Source of the DNA: Mucinivorans hirudinis | GTDB taxonomy: Bacteria; Bacteroidota; Bacteroidia; Bacteroidales; Rikenellaceae | NCBI GenBank assembly: GCA_000723505.1 | Contig: HG934468.1 | Coordinates: 1,954,798-2,018,797, forward strand | Reading direction: 5' to 3' | DNA: 64,000 nt | Shown: positions 8,734-18,046 of the stretch, piece by piece | How positions within the stretch are numbered: the first letter of the stretch is position 1 | Layout: each line of letters begins with the position of its first letter | Notes under the pieces: model-generated | The model's input: the letters and a program-made list of their open reading frames with translations, nothing else | Told to the model about the DNA's origin: nothing | Database searches by the model: none | Program-made: the position numbers and the translations under genes

Positions 8734-8876
8734 TGTTGCCGTAAAAAGAGCCATAATAAAACCAAAATATAAAACTTAAACAGTTTCTAAGTAGGGAAAT
8801 ACATCTCACTAATTCTTTCTCACCACTTAGAAGCCTACTTTTGGAAGCCCCTTTACTCTGACTCGGCATAGCCATT

Positions 8877-9434
8877 ATGAAAATAGCAGTAGCAATCACC
8901 GGCGCGAGTGGTGCCGTATATGCACGTCAATTTATTGCCCAACTGTTGGTCTGCCGGCAGGTAGAAGGGATATTTGTTGTTCTCAGCGGTAATGCGGACG
9001 CTGTGGCGGAACACGAATTAGGCGCAAAATGGTCTTTTGACGACAAGAGAATCACACTATTCGAGCGGGACGATTTTTTCAACCGGCTGGCTTCGGGCTC
9101 AGCGGGGGCAGACGCTATGGTGATTATCCCCTGCTCGATGGGGACATTGGGGCGCATAGCCGCCGGCGTGTCGGACGATTTGATAACGCGCGCGGCAGAT
9201 GTGATGCTCAAAGAGCGGCGAAGGTTGGTTTTAGTTCCGCGAGAATCACCCTACTCCCTCGTTCATCTAAACAATATGGTGGCTCTGACCCAAGCAGGAG
9301 CCATTATTCTCCCCGCATCACCCGGATTCTACCACAGACCAACCACAATAGAAGAGCTCATAAAGAGTGTGACGCAACGAATAATGCAACTTCTTGGTAT
9401 CCAAGACGAAGATAGGTATAAATGGAAAAACTGA
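8877..9434 (+). CDS. ubiX: UbiX-family flavin prenyltransferase
   Basis: Makes prenylated FMN, the cofactor of UbiD-type decarboxylases, from FMN and dimethylallyl phosphate. At 185 residues it has normal length. Family motifs are the N-terminal ITGASGAVYA (FMN-binding loop), the IIPCSMGTLGRIAAGVSDDLI segment split over residues 83-103, and VPRESPYSLVHLNNM. In quinone-making Bacteroidota it is expected to serve a menaquinone-pathway decarboxylase, but no ubiD is in the window. It overlaps argB by 13 bases, so the two are co-transcribed. Confidence 0.92.
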   Translation: MKIAVAITGASGAVYARQFIAQLLVCRQVEGIFVVLSGNADAVAEHELGAKWSFDDKRITLFERDDFFNRLASGSAGADAMVIIPCSMGTLGRIAAGVSDDLITRAADVMLKERRRLVLVPRESPYSLVHLNNMVALTQAGAIILPASPGFYHRPTTIEELIKSVTQRIMQLLGIQDEDRYKWKN

Positions 9435-10237
9435 AAGTAATAAAAATTGGTGGCAACATCGTGGATGACCCCACAAAATTGGAGCGGTTCATATCAGATT
9501 TTGCCAAACTCGAAGGGTTGAAAATCTTGGTTCACGGTGGAGGCAAGGTGGCAACAACTATCGGCAAATCGCTCGGCATAGAGACAACTATGATTAACGG
9601 CAGGCGGGTGACAGACCGCCCGACACTGGATGTGGTGACGATGGTCTACGCCGGACTTATCAATAAAAATATTGTCGCCCAATTACAGGCTGTCTCCTGT
9701 AATGCCATCGGACTTTGTGGCGTGGACGGAGCTTTTATCAACTCCCGCAAGCGCTCGCCACATCCGATAGACTACGGATTTGTGGGCGACCCTGTGAGTG
9801 TCAATATCGCTACTGCAAAGTTGTTGCTCGGTGGCGGTGTCGTTCCTGTCATTGCCCCCATAACGGGGGATATGGGCGGAACGCTACTCAATACCAATGC
9901 CGACACCGTGGCGCAGACCATAGCAACAGGGTTGGCAGGTGAGTATGAAACGGAATTGGTCTATTGTTTCGAAAAGAGAGGCGTGCTGGAGAATGTCGAG
10001 GACGAAAACTCCGTGATAAGGCATATTACCCCTGCCATATTCGAGCAGCTCAAGGCAGAGAAAAAGGTGGCAGACGGAATGTTACCAAAGCTTGAAAATG
10101 CCTTTAAGGCTGTCGATGAGGGTGTTGAGCGCGTTGTGATATGTGCTGCAGAAGCTATTGGTGAGGATGGTAATTGGGGAACTGTTATTGGGGGCTGTTG
10201 CGGCTCAGACCACGCGACAAGCGCGGGACGACAATGA
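9422..10237 (+). CDS. argB: Acetylglutamate kinase
   Basis: Phosphorylates N-acetylglutamate in arginine biosynthesis; some Bacteroides enzymes use N-succinylglutamate instead. At 271 residues it is of normal length for this amino-acid-kinase-fold family. Visible motifs: KIGGNIVDD (P-loop-like start), LVHGGGKVA, INGRRVTDRPTLD, NTNADTVA, and a late KVADGMLPKL segment. It is separated from other arg genes and translationally coupled to ubiX through a 13-base overlap. birA follows after 66 bases. The start ATG at 9422 gives the usual short lead into the first strand. Confidence 0.92.
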   Translation: MEKLKVIKIGGNIVDDPTKLERFISDFAKLEGLKILVHGGGKVATTIGKSLGIETTMINGRRVTDRPTLDVVTMVYAGLINKNIVAQLQAVSCNAIGLCGVDGAFINSRKRSPHPIDYGFVGDPVSVNIATAKLLLGGGVVPVIAPITGDMGGTLLNTNADTVAQTIATGLAGEYETELVYCFEKRGVLENVEDENSVIRHITPAIFEQLKAEKKVADGMLPKLENAFKAVDEGVERVVICAAEAIGEDGNWGTVIGGCCGSDHATSAGRQ

Positions 10238-10303
10238 GAGATATTATGCCCATATATCAAATATCCAAATTAATGTTCAACGAGCTAATGCCATAAGCAA
10301 AAG

Positions 10304-11026
10304 ATGAAAAGTGAAGGATTTAGTATAGAGCATTTCTCGACCCTCACCTCCACCAACGACCACGCAATGGGTTATGACTACCCCCACGGCACGGTAATTG
10401 TTGCCGAAAATCAAACGGCAGGGCGAGGACAACGTGGCAACCTCTGGCAGGCTCAGGCAGGTGCAAACCTCACCTTCTCGTTGGTGGTGCATCCTAGGCA
10501 CATTCCCGTTTGCGAGCAGTATACCATCTCTATGATTGCCGCCCTTGCGGCGTGTGACACCCTGAGGGAGTGGGGAGTAGATTGCGAAATAAAGTGGTCT
10601 AATGATATATATGTAAATGACAAAAAAATAGGGGGGATACTCATCGAACACTCCTTTCATAGCGAGAACCTTGCCAAAAGTGTTATAGGGGTAGGGTTGA
10701 ATATCAATCAGACACACTTCCCGCCCGAAATTCCTAACCCCACATCAATGAGTCTGTTGTGTGGCGGGAGCTACGACAAAACTCCCATATTGGATGCCTT
10801 TATCACCTGCTTTAGGGAGCGTTACTCTCAATCTAACACACGTCTGCACGCAGACTACACACAGAGATTGTGGCGGCGCGAGGGTCAGTGGCGATTTCGC
10901 GATAAAGAGGGCGACTTTGTGGCATCTATACGCGAGGTGGACAATAAAACAGGACAACTCACCCTTCTTGACGAGAGGGGTGAGTTGCGCCGTTACTGGT
11001 TCAAGGAGGTTGAATTTTTGCTCTAG
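10304..11026 (+). CDS. birA: Biotin--[acetyl-CoA-carboxylase] ligase
   Basis: Activates biotin to biotinyl-AMP and transfers it to the carrier protein of biotin-dependent carboxylases. The 240-residue protein has the catalytic motif GRGQRG (biotin/ATP loop), KWSNDIYVNDKKIGG and GVGLNIN. It lacks the N-terminal DNA-binding winged helix of E. coli BirA, so it is a class I, non-repressing ligase. The last 50 residues form the usual SH3-like C-terminal domain. It ends 4 bases inside the convergent superoxide reductase gene. Confidence 0.93.
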   Translation: MKSEGFSIEHFSTLTSTNDHAMGYDYPHGTVIVAENQTAGRGQRGNLWQAQAGANLTFSLVVHPRHIPVCEQYTISMIAALAACDTLREWGVDCEIKWSNDIYVNDKKIGGILIEHSFHSENLAKSVIGVGLNINQTHFPPEIPNPTSMSLLCGGSYDKTPILDAFITCFRERYSQSNTRLHADYTQRLWRREGQWRFRDKEGDFVASIREVDNKTGQLTLLDERGELRRYWFKEVEFLL

Positions 11027-11400
11027 AACTCTGTTTTCCAGAGCCCGTGTAGGTTGCAATACTCGTAAACTGCTGTCGGCTCTTCTGCACATCGGCAAAA
11101 AGTAGCCTCGGGTTTGTCGGCAAGATAGGCAACTAATCCGCCGCCGGCGGTCTGTACATAGATAAAGGCTATGTGGTGGTCGGCAGTCATCGGATGTGGC
11201 ACACCACCTACCTTGACCGTGAATACCCCATTACCCATCTGCTCCACGACGGGCAGATGTTTCTCTACACTTGCCTCTGTGGTGTTGGCTTTTAACTCCT
11301 CCATCCGTTCGCCACAACATACCACGGGTACACTCGAATCCACTAGTTTGGTAATCACATTACCGCAGTGGTTACATCTAAAAAATTTTTGCTCTCTCAT
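11023..11400 (-). CDS. dfx: Desulfoferrodoxin-type superoxide reductase
   Basis: Reduces superoxide to hydrogen peroxide, an oxygen-defence enzyme of anaerobes. The 125-residue protein is the two-iron (2Fe) form. The N-terminal rubredoxin-like Fe(Cys)4 centre has C9, C12, C28 and C29. The catalytic Fe site has H48, H69, H75, C115 and H118, with E46/K47 near the substrate pocket, all in the expected spacing. Convergent with birA, sharing a 4-base overlap at their 3' ends. Its presence fits an anaerobic lifestyle. Confidence 0.93.
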   Translation of the reverse strand: MREQKFFRCNHCGNVITKLVDSSVPVVCCGERMEELKANTTEASVEKHLPVVEQMGNGVFTVKVGGVPHPMTADHHIAFIYVQTAGGGLVAYLADKPEATFCRCAEEPTAVYEYCNLHGLWKTEF

Positions 11401-11488
11401 CGCTGTAAAAGTTTAACGATAAGAGAGCAAAAAACGTGCCAAAATCTTTTGATTGGAAACCTCAGAATTGTGTGGAATACAGAAAGAG

Positions 11489-13597
11489 CTACTTCACAAT
11501 CGTCATCTCTTGGATGAGGTTGTTAGCGCCCGCGAACTTGTCGATAATGAAGAGTACGTAACGAATATCAACAGAGATAGTGCGCTGAAGTTCAGGCTCA
11601 AATGCTATATCGCCGCTCATTGCCTCCCAGTTGCCGTCGAATGCCAAACCGATAAGTTCGCCCTTGCCGTTCATCACGGGGCTACCCGAGTTACCACCCG
11701 TAATGTCGTTGTTGCTCAACAGCGCAACAGGAACATCACCATTGACGGCATATTGTCCGAAATCTTTGCTCTTCCACAGTTCGACAAGTTTATCCGGCAC
11801 AACAAATTCGGGGTCATCGTTATTACGTTTTGCAACCACGCCACCCAAGGTGGTGTAATAGTTGTAGAAGACTGCATCGGCAGCCCAGTAAGGCAACACC
11901 TGACCGTAAGTCATACGCATCGTAAAATTTGCATCGGGATACATAGACTTCTTACCCTTGTTCATCTCTAACAGACCAGCCAAGTATTTGCGGTGTCCTT
12001 CTGCAAACTTTTGGTTATATGTAGCCTGCCCCTGAGATAGTTCACCCCCACGAGCCATAATGGCGCGTACCGCCATAATTGCAGGGTCGCTATCAATATT
12101 GGATAGTGTTGCAACCCAAGCATTGTATTTGTCTTGGTCTACGAAAACAGAGTTATCGAAAATCTCCTTTGTAAGTTGTGTCGCGTTCAATCCCTGCATC
12201 TGATTGATGAGGGGAGACTTAGAGTCGGCAACAAAGATTTCTAGTAGTTTAGGGGTGATTTTGCGGTCGGTGGATTGGTTGTAATTTTTGAAGAATGCTT
12301 CGCCGGCTTTCAGCAGTTCTTCTTTCTGCTTCTCGGGAGCCATTTTCTGATTGAGAATAGCATTTGCGCGTGAGGCAAGTTGGAAGCTCTCAACATTCAT
12401 CAACGCCTCGGAGATATACTGCAACTCACGTGCAGCCGGACGACGACCCTTGACAGCCTCCTCAATCAAAACCAGTGCATCCCCATACTTCGCTTTACGC
12501 GAGGGGTCTGCATTAACCCACGCCACAAACACATCTTGCTCAGCCTGTTTCTTGCTGCGAACGTCCAATTTTTTGAGTCCGCGGCTCATACCTATCGAGT
12601 TCTTCCAGTAGTTGGACGAGCCCGCATATTTGTTTGCATACTTAATGCGAACCTCATCCGAGGCAATCATATCCTCCCACATAAGTTTTTGACGCTCACC
12701 ACGAACGTAGATGCGAATCGGATTGTCTTGCTCCAAAGTTTGGTCAATCTCCCAGGTTGTCATATAACGGTTTGTACGTCCCGGGAATCCCATAATCATA
12801 GCATAATCACCCTCCTTGTAGCCCTTCAGTGATACTTTGAGGTGTTCTTTGGGCTGATATGGCTTGTTGGTTTTCTCGTAATTGTCTGTTGATTTGTTCT
12901 CACCGTTGGCATATACGCGGAATAGTGAAAAGTCACCTGTGTGGCGGGGCCACATCCAATTGTCGGTCTCGCCTCCGAACTTGCCTATTGAGCTGGGAGG
13001 TGCACCCACAAAGCGAACATCGCCAAAACGTTCGTTTATGAACATAAGATATTGATTGCCACCGAACATTGAAGAGACGTTTGCGGTAAGGTTCTCCTCC
13101 TTATTTGTATTTTTTGTAACGATTTGCAGACTATTCTCGCGGATTTTGGCTGCACGTTCCTGCTCTGTCATTTTGTCGGTAACGCCCTCGAGCACCCGAG
13201 TGGTAACATCCTCTATCTTGCGAACGAATATTACGCCAAGACCCGGTGAGGGAATCTCCTGCTCTTTAGTTTTTGCCCAGAATCCGTTTTTGAGATAGTC
13301 GTGCTCCACGGTTGAGTGAGACTGAATGGTGCCGTAACCGCAGTGGTGGTTGGTGAGCACGAGCCCCTCTGGTGAGATAATTTCGCCTGTGCAACCGCCG
13401 CCAAAGATGACGATAGCATCCTTCAACGCGTTCTGGTTTAAAGAATAAATTTGCTCGGCAGAAAGTTTGAAGCCCTTCTTCTGCATATCTTTAATGTTGA
13501 GGTCTTTTACGAATGGTAAAAGCCACATACCCTCATCCGCACGTGCGGTGAAGACCGTAACAAATAGCGCAACGGCGGCGATAAATAGTTTTTTCAT
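11489..13597 (-). CDS. dpp7: S46-family dipeptidyl peptidase, DPP7-like
   Basis: A periplasmic serine peptidase that removes dipeptides from the N-terminus of oligopeptides, feeding amino-acid catabolism. The 702-residue protein has a signal peptide ending near TARA-D, and a catalytic triad: His85 in LTNHHCGYG, Asp222 in HTGDFSLFRVY and Ser637 in GGNSGSPV. The specificity position 18 residues after the catalytic Ser is Gly655 (FDGNWE); DPP11 has Arg there and prefers acidic P1, whereas Gly is the DPP7 state with hydrophobic preference. Its 5' untranslated region contains an 81-bp inverted-repeat element (13628-13708), and a promoter lies at 13714-13721. Confidence 0.93.
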   Translation of the reverse strand: MKKLFIAAVALFVTVFTARADEGMWLLPFVKDLNIKDMQKKGFKLSAEQIYSLNQNALKDAIVIFGGGCTGEIISPEGLVLTNHHCGYGTIQSHSTVEHDYLKNGFWAKTKEQEIPSPGLGVIFVRKIEDVTTRVLEGVTDKMTEQERAAKIRENSLQIVTKNTNKEENLTANVSSMFGGNQYLMFINERFGDVRFVGAPPSSIGKFGGETDNWMWPRHTGDFSLFRVYANGENKSTDNYEKTNKPYQPKEHLKVSLKGYKEGDYAMIMGFPGRTNRYMTTWEIDQTLEQDNPIRIYVRGERQKLMWEDMIASDEVRIKYANKYAGSSNYWKNSIGMSRGLKKLDVRSKKQAEQDVFVAWVNADPSRKAKYGDALVLIEEAVKGRRPAARELQYISEALMNVESFQLASRANAILNQKMAPEKQKEELLKAGEAFFKNYNQSTDRKITPKLLEIFVADSKSPLINQMQGLNATQLTKEIFDNSVFVDQDKYNAWVATLSNIDSDPAIMAVRAIMARGGELSQGQATYNQKFAEGHRKYLAGLLEMNKGKKSMYPDANFTMRMTYGQVLPYWAADAVFYNYYTTLGGVVAKRNNDDPEFVVPDKLVELWKSKDFGQYAVNGDVPVALLSNNDITGGNSGSPVMNGKGELIGLAFDGNWEAMSGDIAFEPELQRTISVDIRYVLFIIDKFAGANNLIQEMTIVK

Positions 13598-13627
13598 AAA
13601 TGGTTATGATTTGTTGTTATTGTTTCC

Positions 13628-13708
13628 TTAAGGGGATTTCTAGGCAGGGAAAAATAACTTCTAAAAAAGTATGAATAATTATTTTTCCCTACTTAAAAGT
13701 CACCTTAA
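13628..13708. repeat. 81-bp inverted-repeat element, MITE-like, in the dpp7 leader
   Basis: The ends TTAAGGGGATTTCTA and TTAAGGTGACTTTTA (read inwards) start an approximately 30-bp imperfect terminal inverted repeat whose inner part, AGGGAAAAATAA, is perfect. There is no ORF. Relatives with similar ends occur at about 8775-8854, 15305-15341, 23914-23955 and 48121-48178. Confidence 0.6.
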
Positions 13709-13713
13709 CAGCA

Positions 13714-13721
13714 CAAAGATA
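13714..13721 (-). promoter_or_regulatory. -7 box of the dpp7 promoter
   Basis: On the minus strand TATCTTTG matches TAnnTTTG exactly. The -33 element is not clear. Transcription would start close to the right end of the inverted-repeat element. Confidence 0.5.
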
Positions 13722-13752
13722 ATAATTTTTACTGCATATCGTAAAAAATTAA

Positions 13753-13760
13753 TAACTTTG
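13753..13760 (+). promoter_or_regulatory. -7 box of the pgk promoter
   Basis: TAACTTTG on the plus strand, 120 bases before the pgk ATG. The -33 region is T-rich without a perfect TTG. It is divergent from the dpp7 -7 box, 32 bases away. Confidence 0.5.
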
Positions 13761-13879
13761 CGGGGTAATTTGTCGGTTGAGGAGGTTGGGTAGTTGAGCC
13801 GTCTAATCACTAGCTAATTTGGCAACTCGGCTACCGAACAATTCAACTATCAATTAGTACTAAAATTAATAATATAGCA

Positions 13880-15145
13880 ATGCAACAATCTATTGACACC
13901 TACAACTTTGCAGGTAAGAAGGCGATTATTCGCGTAGATTTTAATGTGCCATTGGAGACGACTTCAGATGGCAATTTCCGTGTAACCGATGCAACGCGTA
14001 TCCGTGCGGCAATCCCTACTATTAAGAAGGTTCTCGCAGCAGGTGGCTCGGCAATCTTGATGTCTCACTTGGGACGTCCAAAGGGTGTTACCGAAAAATA
14101 CTCTTTGAAACACATTATCTACAAAATTGAAGAGTTGCTTGGCGTAAAAGTTCAATTTGCAGACGATTGCCAAAGGGCAGAGAAAGAGGTTGCTGAACTG
14201 AAACCGGGTCAAGTTCTTCTCTTGGAAAACCTGCGTTTCTATGCAGAGGAGGAGGGCAAACCACGCGGCTTGGCAGAGGATGCAACAGACGAGGAGAAGA
14301 AGGCTGCGAAGGCATCCGTAAAGGCGTCTCAAAAAGAGTTTGTTAAGAAACTGGCAAGCTATGCGGATTGCTATATCAACGATGCGTTTGGTACGGCTCA
14401 CCGCGCCCACGGCTCAACGGCTCTTATTGCCGAATATTTCCCGGGTGATAAGATGTTTGGCTATATTATGGAGAACGAGTTGAAGGCGATTGACAACGTG
14501 TTGGAAAATGCCGAAAGACCATTTACGGCTATTCTCGGTGGCTCGAAGGTATCTACAAAGATTACAATCATCGAATCACTACTCGAAAAGGTTGATAACC
14601 TGATTCTTTGTGGTGGTATGACCTATACCTTTATGGCGGCAGAGGGCGGCAAAATAGGTATGTCAATCAACGAACCAGACCAATACCAAACCGCACTGGA
14701 CGTGTTGGCAAAAGCTGACAAAAAAGGTGTAAAAATCTACTTGGCGGAGGATGCGCTTTGCGGCAACGACTTCAGGAACGATTGCGATACAATGATTTGC
14801 CCCTCTAATGATATACCGGATGGTTGGGAAGGTATGGACATCGGTCCGAAAACGGTGGTCACTTTTGCAAAAGTAATAAAGGAGTCGAAAACTCTTCTTT
14901 GGAACGGTCCTGCGGGAGTGTTTGAGTTCGACAACTTCGCGGGCGGCTCGCGTGCTATCGCTCAAGCCATCGTAGAGGCTACTGCTCAGGGGGCTTACTC
15001 TCTCATTGGCGGCGGAGACTCGGTTGCTTGCATCAATAAGTTCGGTATGGCAGACAAGGTTAGCTACGTATCGACAGGTGGCGGCGCGCTACTCGAATAT
15101 ATGGAAGGCTTGGAACTTCCGGGAGTGGCGGCAATCAGAAAATAG
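13880..15145 (+). CDS. pgk: Phosphoglycerate kinase
   Basis: Transfers the acyl phosphate of 1,3-bisphosphoglycerate to ADP in glycolysis. At 421 residues it is slightly longer than the usual 390-415. The N-terminal substrate domain shows RVDFNVPLE, the SHLGRPKG loop and [15 protein letters not shown]; the C-terminal nucleotide domain shows [10 protein letters not shown] and the [16 protein letters not shown] loop. A Lys/Glu-rich insertion around residues 135-150 accounts for the extra length. Monocistronic, convergent with the beta-mannosidase gene. Confidence 0.97.
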   Translation: MQQSIDTYNFAGKKAIIRVDFNVPLETTSDGNFRVTDATRIRAAIPTIKKVLAAGGSAILMSHLGRPKGVTEKYSLKHIIYKIEELLGVKVQFADDCQRAEKEVAELKPGQVLLLENLRFYAEEEGKPRGLAEDATDEEKKAAKASVKASQKEFVKKLASYADCYINDAFGTAHRAHGSTALIAEYFPGDKMFGYIMENELKAIDNVLENAERPFTAILGGSKVSTKITIIESLLEKVDNLILCGGMTYTFMAAEGGKIGMSINEPDQYQTALDVLAKADKKGVKIYLAEDALCGNDFRNDCDTMICPSNDIPDGWEGMDIGPKTVVTFAKVIKESKTLLWNGPAGVFEFDNFAGGSRAIAQAIVEATAQGAYSLIGGGDSVACINKFGMADKVSYVSTGGGALLEYMEGLELPGVAAIRK

Positions 15146-15228
15146 TCTGATAGACTGTTAGAGAAAATATTCTTTACATTTGTTCGTAATGATAGTTCTA
15201 AGAAACATTACCGAGCAAAAATAAAACA

Positions 15229-15264
15229 CGAATGAGTGCTCTCTTCAAAGGGAGCACTCATTCG
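15229..15264 (-). terminator. Hairpin between convergent pgk and beta-mannosidase genes
   Basis: A perfect 13-bp stem (15229-15241 with 15252-15264). On the minus strand it is followed by a T-rich stretch (TGTTTTATTTTT), so it best serves the beta-mannosidase transcript; for pgk the tail is poor. Confidence 0.65.
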
Positions 15265-15304
15265 CATTTCTATAACCTGAGTAAGGGATATATTACCAAA
15301 AAAT

Positions 15305-15341
15305 GCAAAATAACCCACGACTAATTCTTAGAACCCACCTA
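15305..15341. repeat. Copy of a dispersed intergenic element
   Basis: Read on the minus strand it begins TAGGTGGGTTCTAAGAATTA and continues to GTTATTTTGC. This closely matches the element at 48121-48178 and, more weakly, the ones at 27190-27247 and 5801-5840. Confidence 0.5.
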
Positions 15342-15343
15342 AA

Positions 15344-17968
15344 CTACTTCACATTATCCTTGATGGGCTGAGCCGAAGATTTGCCAACCAACTCATTTAG
15401 AGTGGTTAGGAATATGCCGAGCTCGTTTATAGGATATTCACCCTTGAAGTCGAGGATGATTTCGCGTTCCTCGCCCGGCAACATATCGAAGTAGGCGTCC
15501 GAAGGGTTGTTTTGTAATTTCTCGGCGCTGAATAATATGCTTTTCAACAACTTATTGGCTTTCAAGTTTGCACGCACCCGATTTCCATCCTGCGAGTAGG
15601 TTACCTCAAAGTCGGCTTTTGGGAGTTTCAGATTTTTAAGAGGAACGAAGTAGTAAATTACCCGCGTTGGCTTGCCGTCTATTTTACCCTCAGCCACTAG
15701 CATAACTTTCGAGGGGTCAGCTCCTTGCAGCAACTCTTTGTCGGTTGAGTGCAGCAGTTCGATATTGCTGTTTGCGGGAATCTTGCCCGAGCTGTTTTCA
15801 CGCCAAAGCACCTTGCCATCGAAATCCATCAACGTAAGAGTCCCCTCGTAATCAACATCTTCCAAGCGGTCGTTCAGACCCCATAGTTTTACTGTCTGGG
15901 TGGAGTCTATTTTCTCGAAACTTACCATTGAGGGCTCGAAGCTGCGGCGAGCATAATATTGCAGAGCTTTCCAGCGTCCCTCGGAGTCCATCGAGCTCCA
16001 CGAAGCCACAGGCCAGCAGTCGTTTAGCTGCCAATAGAGAGACCCCATTGTCCACGGACGCTTCTGACGATGCCCCTCCATAGCTATCTTAATGCCCTCA
16101 GCCTGTAGTAGTTGCGTTAGATATATATACGTGCGGAAGTCGTTTTTTAGCAGCGGCAAATCGCGCACCATATACTCCTCCATCACGCGATAGCCCTTCG
16201 GATTCTTTTGGTGAACCACCATCGCCGGGCTATATAGTCGCATATCCTCGGATTTGAAAAACTCGCGGTAGGTGTCGTAGCAGGCAAGTGATTGGAAGCC
16301 ATATTCATTGCTGAAACGCCCCGGCTTATCCTTATAGACCGAAAACGGCTCCTCATCGTGGAATACACCCCAATAGTGGACATCGCCCTCGATTTGACTG
16401 CGGGGATTGCCACGCCCATAGAGTGGTGAACTTGGGTGATAGAAGCGTGTGGTATCCTCTGAGTATAGCGCCCGGGGAATCACGTGGCGGAAGAGAGAGT
16501 CGATGCCATCCTTAATCTGCTTCTGCTGAGCATCGTCCCAGCCATATACCTTCTGATAACCCCAATGATACCAAGCCTCGTCAATCTCGTTATTGCCGCA
16601 CCAAAGCACAATAGAGGGGTGGTTTCGGAGTCGCCCGACATTATATTTGACCTCCTTGGTCACCGACTCAAAAAACTCCTTGTCCCACGGGTAGAACGAG
16701 CAGGCAAACATAAAGTCCTGCCATACCATAATCCCGTTTTCGTCGCATAGTTCGTAGAATAAATCCTCTTCGTAGATGCCTCCGCCCCACACACGCAACA
16801 TATTCATATTTGACATCTTAGTGGTCTCAATCAGACTGAGATAGCTCTCTGTGGCGACGCGTGGAGTAAAAACATCCTGTGGAATATAGTTTGCCCCCTT
16901 GGCAAAGACCGGTTGCCCATTTACCTCGAAGTAGAAGCTCTTGCCATCACCCTGCGCATCGGGTTGCTGCACCAACCGAACAGTGCGCACACCGATACGG
17001 GTGTTCTTTTGGTCATATTTTTTATCGCCCGCCGCCAATATCGCCACCATTGAGTACAGATTCGGCTCGCCCATACCGTTGGGATACCAAAGGCTCGGAT
17101 TTTCGATAGCGAAAGGCAGAGTAAATTTATTCTCGCCCTTTGTAAGAGTAACACTCTGCTGTGCATAGACTTTACCTGCCGTATCGGCTACCACGAGGGT
17201 GAACTTGCCCTCAGTGACGGCATCGACTGTGAAGTTGGCGTCGAAATCGGCTTTTTGATTCGACTGAGACTTTTGTATATACTGTATAGTGTTGATTTTT
17301 GCTCTGTTCCACCCCTCTATAAAGACGGGTCTCCACACGCCCACCGTCACAAAACGGGGACCCCAGTCCCAGCCGAAGTGGTAGGGTGCTTTGCGGGTGA
17401 ATACACTTGTTTTGGCATCCTTGCCCTTATCGTTGTCTGCGGGGAGTTTTATTGGGAGTTTATTTGCTAGCTCTAAACCCTTGTTATAAGCGGAGCTAAA
17501 ACGCACGGTAATTGTGTTTTCACCATCCAGTAATTTGCCGGTCACATCCACTGTCCACTCCAAAAACATATTGTCGGCACTGAGCAACAACTCCTCGTTG
17601 AGGTAGATGTCGGCGTATGTATCCAATCCCTTGAAGATGAGTTGCTGTACATCAGCCTTTAGTAATTCGGATGTGGGGCGAAACTTGCTCCGATACTCCC
17701 AATCCTTCTCCTCGATCCATTGCAGGTTCGCCTCGTTGGTGGAGTAGAACGGGTTTTCGATAACCTTGTTTGCAAAGAGGTCTGTATGGACTGTGCCCGG
17801 CACCGTAGCCGGCATCCAATCCGTATTCCCCAACTGACGGAACGACCAGTTCTCAACGATGGTCTGCTCTATCTTTTCGCTCTTTTGAGCAAGCAGCTTT
17901 TGTGGCTCTATTTTACTGCCGCAACCCACCAAGAGCAGAGGCAACATTACGAATAGTAGGTTTTTCAT
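15344..17968 (-). CDS. Beta-mannosidase, GH2 family lipoprotein
   Basis: Hydrolyses terminal beta-mannose residues, for example from N-glycan cores or mannans. The 874-residue protein begins with a lipoprotein signal peptide (lipobox LLVGC, Cys16), so it is membrane-anchored. Domains: sugar-binding jelly roll (about 40-210, with APYHFGWDWGPRF), immunoglobulin-like domain, TIM barrel (about 330-650), then beta-sandwich domains. The acid/base Glu lies in WCGNNEIDEAW and the nucleophile Glu in FSNEYGFQS. The SLYWQLNDCWPV segment closes the active site. It lies 78 bases downstream of the CtpA-type protease gene on the same strand and may be co-transcribed. Confidence 0.92.
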   Translation of the reverse strand: MKNLLFVMLPLLLVGCGSKIEPQKLLAQKSEKIEQTIVENWSFRQLGNTDWMPATVPGTVHTDLFANKVIENPFYSTNEANLQWIEEKDWEYRSKFRPTSELLKADVQQLIFKGLDTYADIYLNEELLLSADNMFLEWTVDVTGKLLDGENTITVRFSSAYNKGLELANKLPIKLPADNDKGKDAKTSVFTRKAPYHFGWDWGPRFVTVGVWRPVFIEGWNRAKINTIQYIQKSQSNQKADFDANFTVDAVTEGKFTLVVADTAGKVYAQQSVTLTKGENKFTLPFAIENPSLWYPNGMGEPNLYSMVAILAAGDKKYDQKNTRIGVRTVRLVQQPDAQGDGKSFYFEVNGQPVFAKGANYIPQDVFTPRVATESYLSLIETTKMSNMNMLRVWGGGIYEEDLFYELCDENGIMVWQDFMFACSFYPWDKEFFESVTKEVKYNVGRLRNHPSIVLWCGNNEIDEAWYHWGYQKVYGWDDAQQKQIKDGIDSLFRHVIPRALYSEDTTRFYHPSSPLYGRGNPRSQIEGDVHYWGVFHDEEPFSVYKDKPGRFSNEYGFQSLACYDTYREFFKSEDMRLYSPAMVVHQKNPKGYRVMEEYMVRDLPLLKNDFRTYIYLTQLLQAEGIKIAMEGHRQKRPWTMGSLYWQLNDCWPVASWSSMDSEGRWKALQYYARRSFEPSMVSFEKIDSTQTVKLWGLNDRLEDVDYEGTLTLMDFDGKVLWRENSSGKIPANSNIELLHSTDKELLQGADPSKVMLVAEGKIDGKPTRVIYYFVPLKNLKLPKADFEVTYSQDGNRVRANLKANKLLKSILFSAEKLQNNPSDAYFDMLPGEEREIILDFKGEYPINELGIFLTTLNELVGKSSAQPIKDNVK

Positions 17969-18046
17969 TTTTAATATTTAAAAAGTTATTCCGGTAATCA
18001 TATCCGACTTAATAACGTATTTATTGTGAGTCAATTTATTCCGGAG

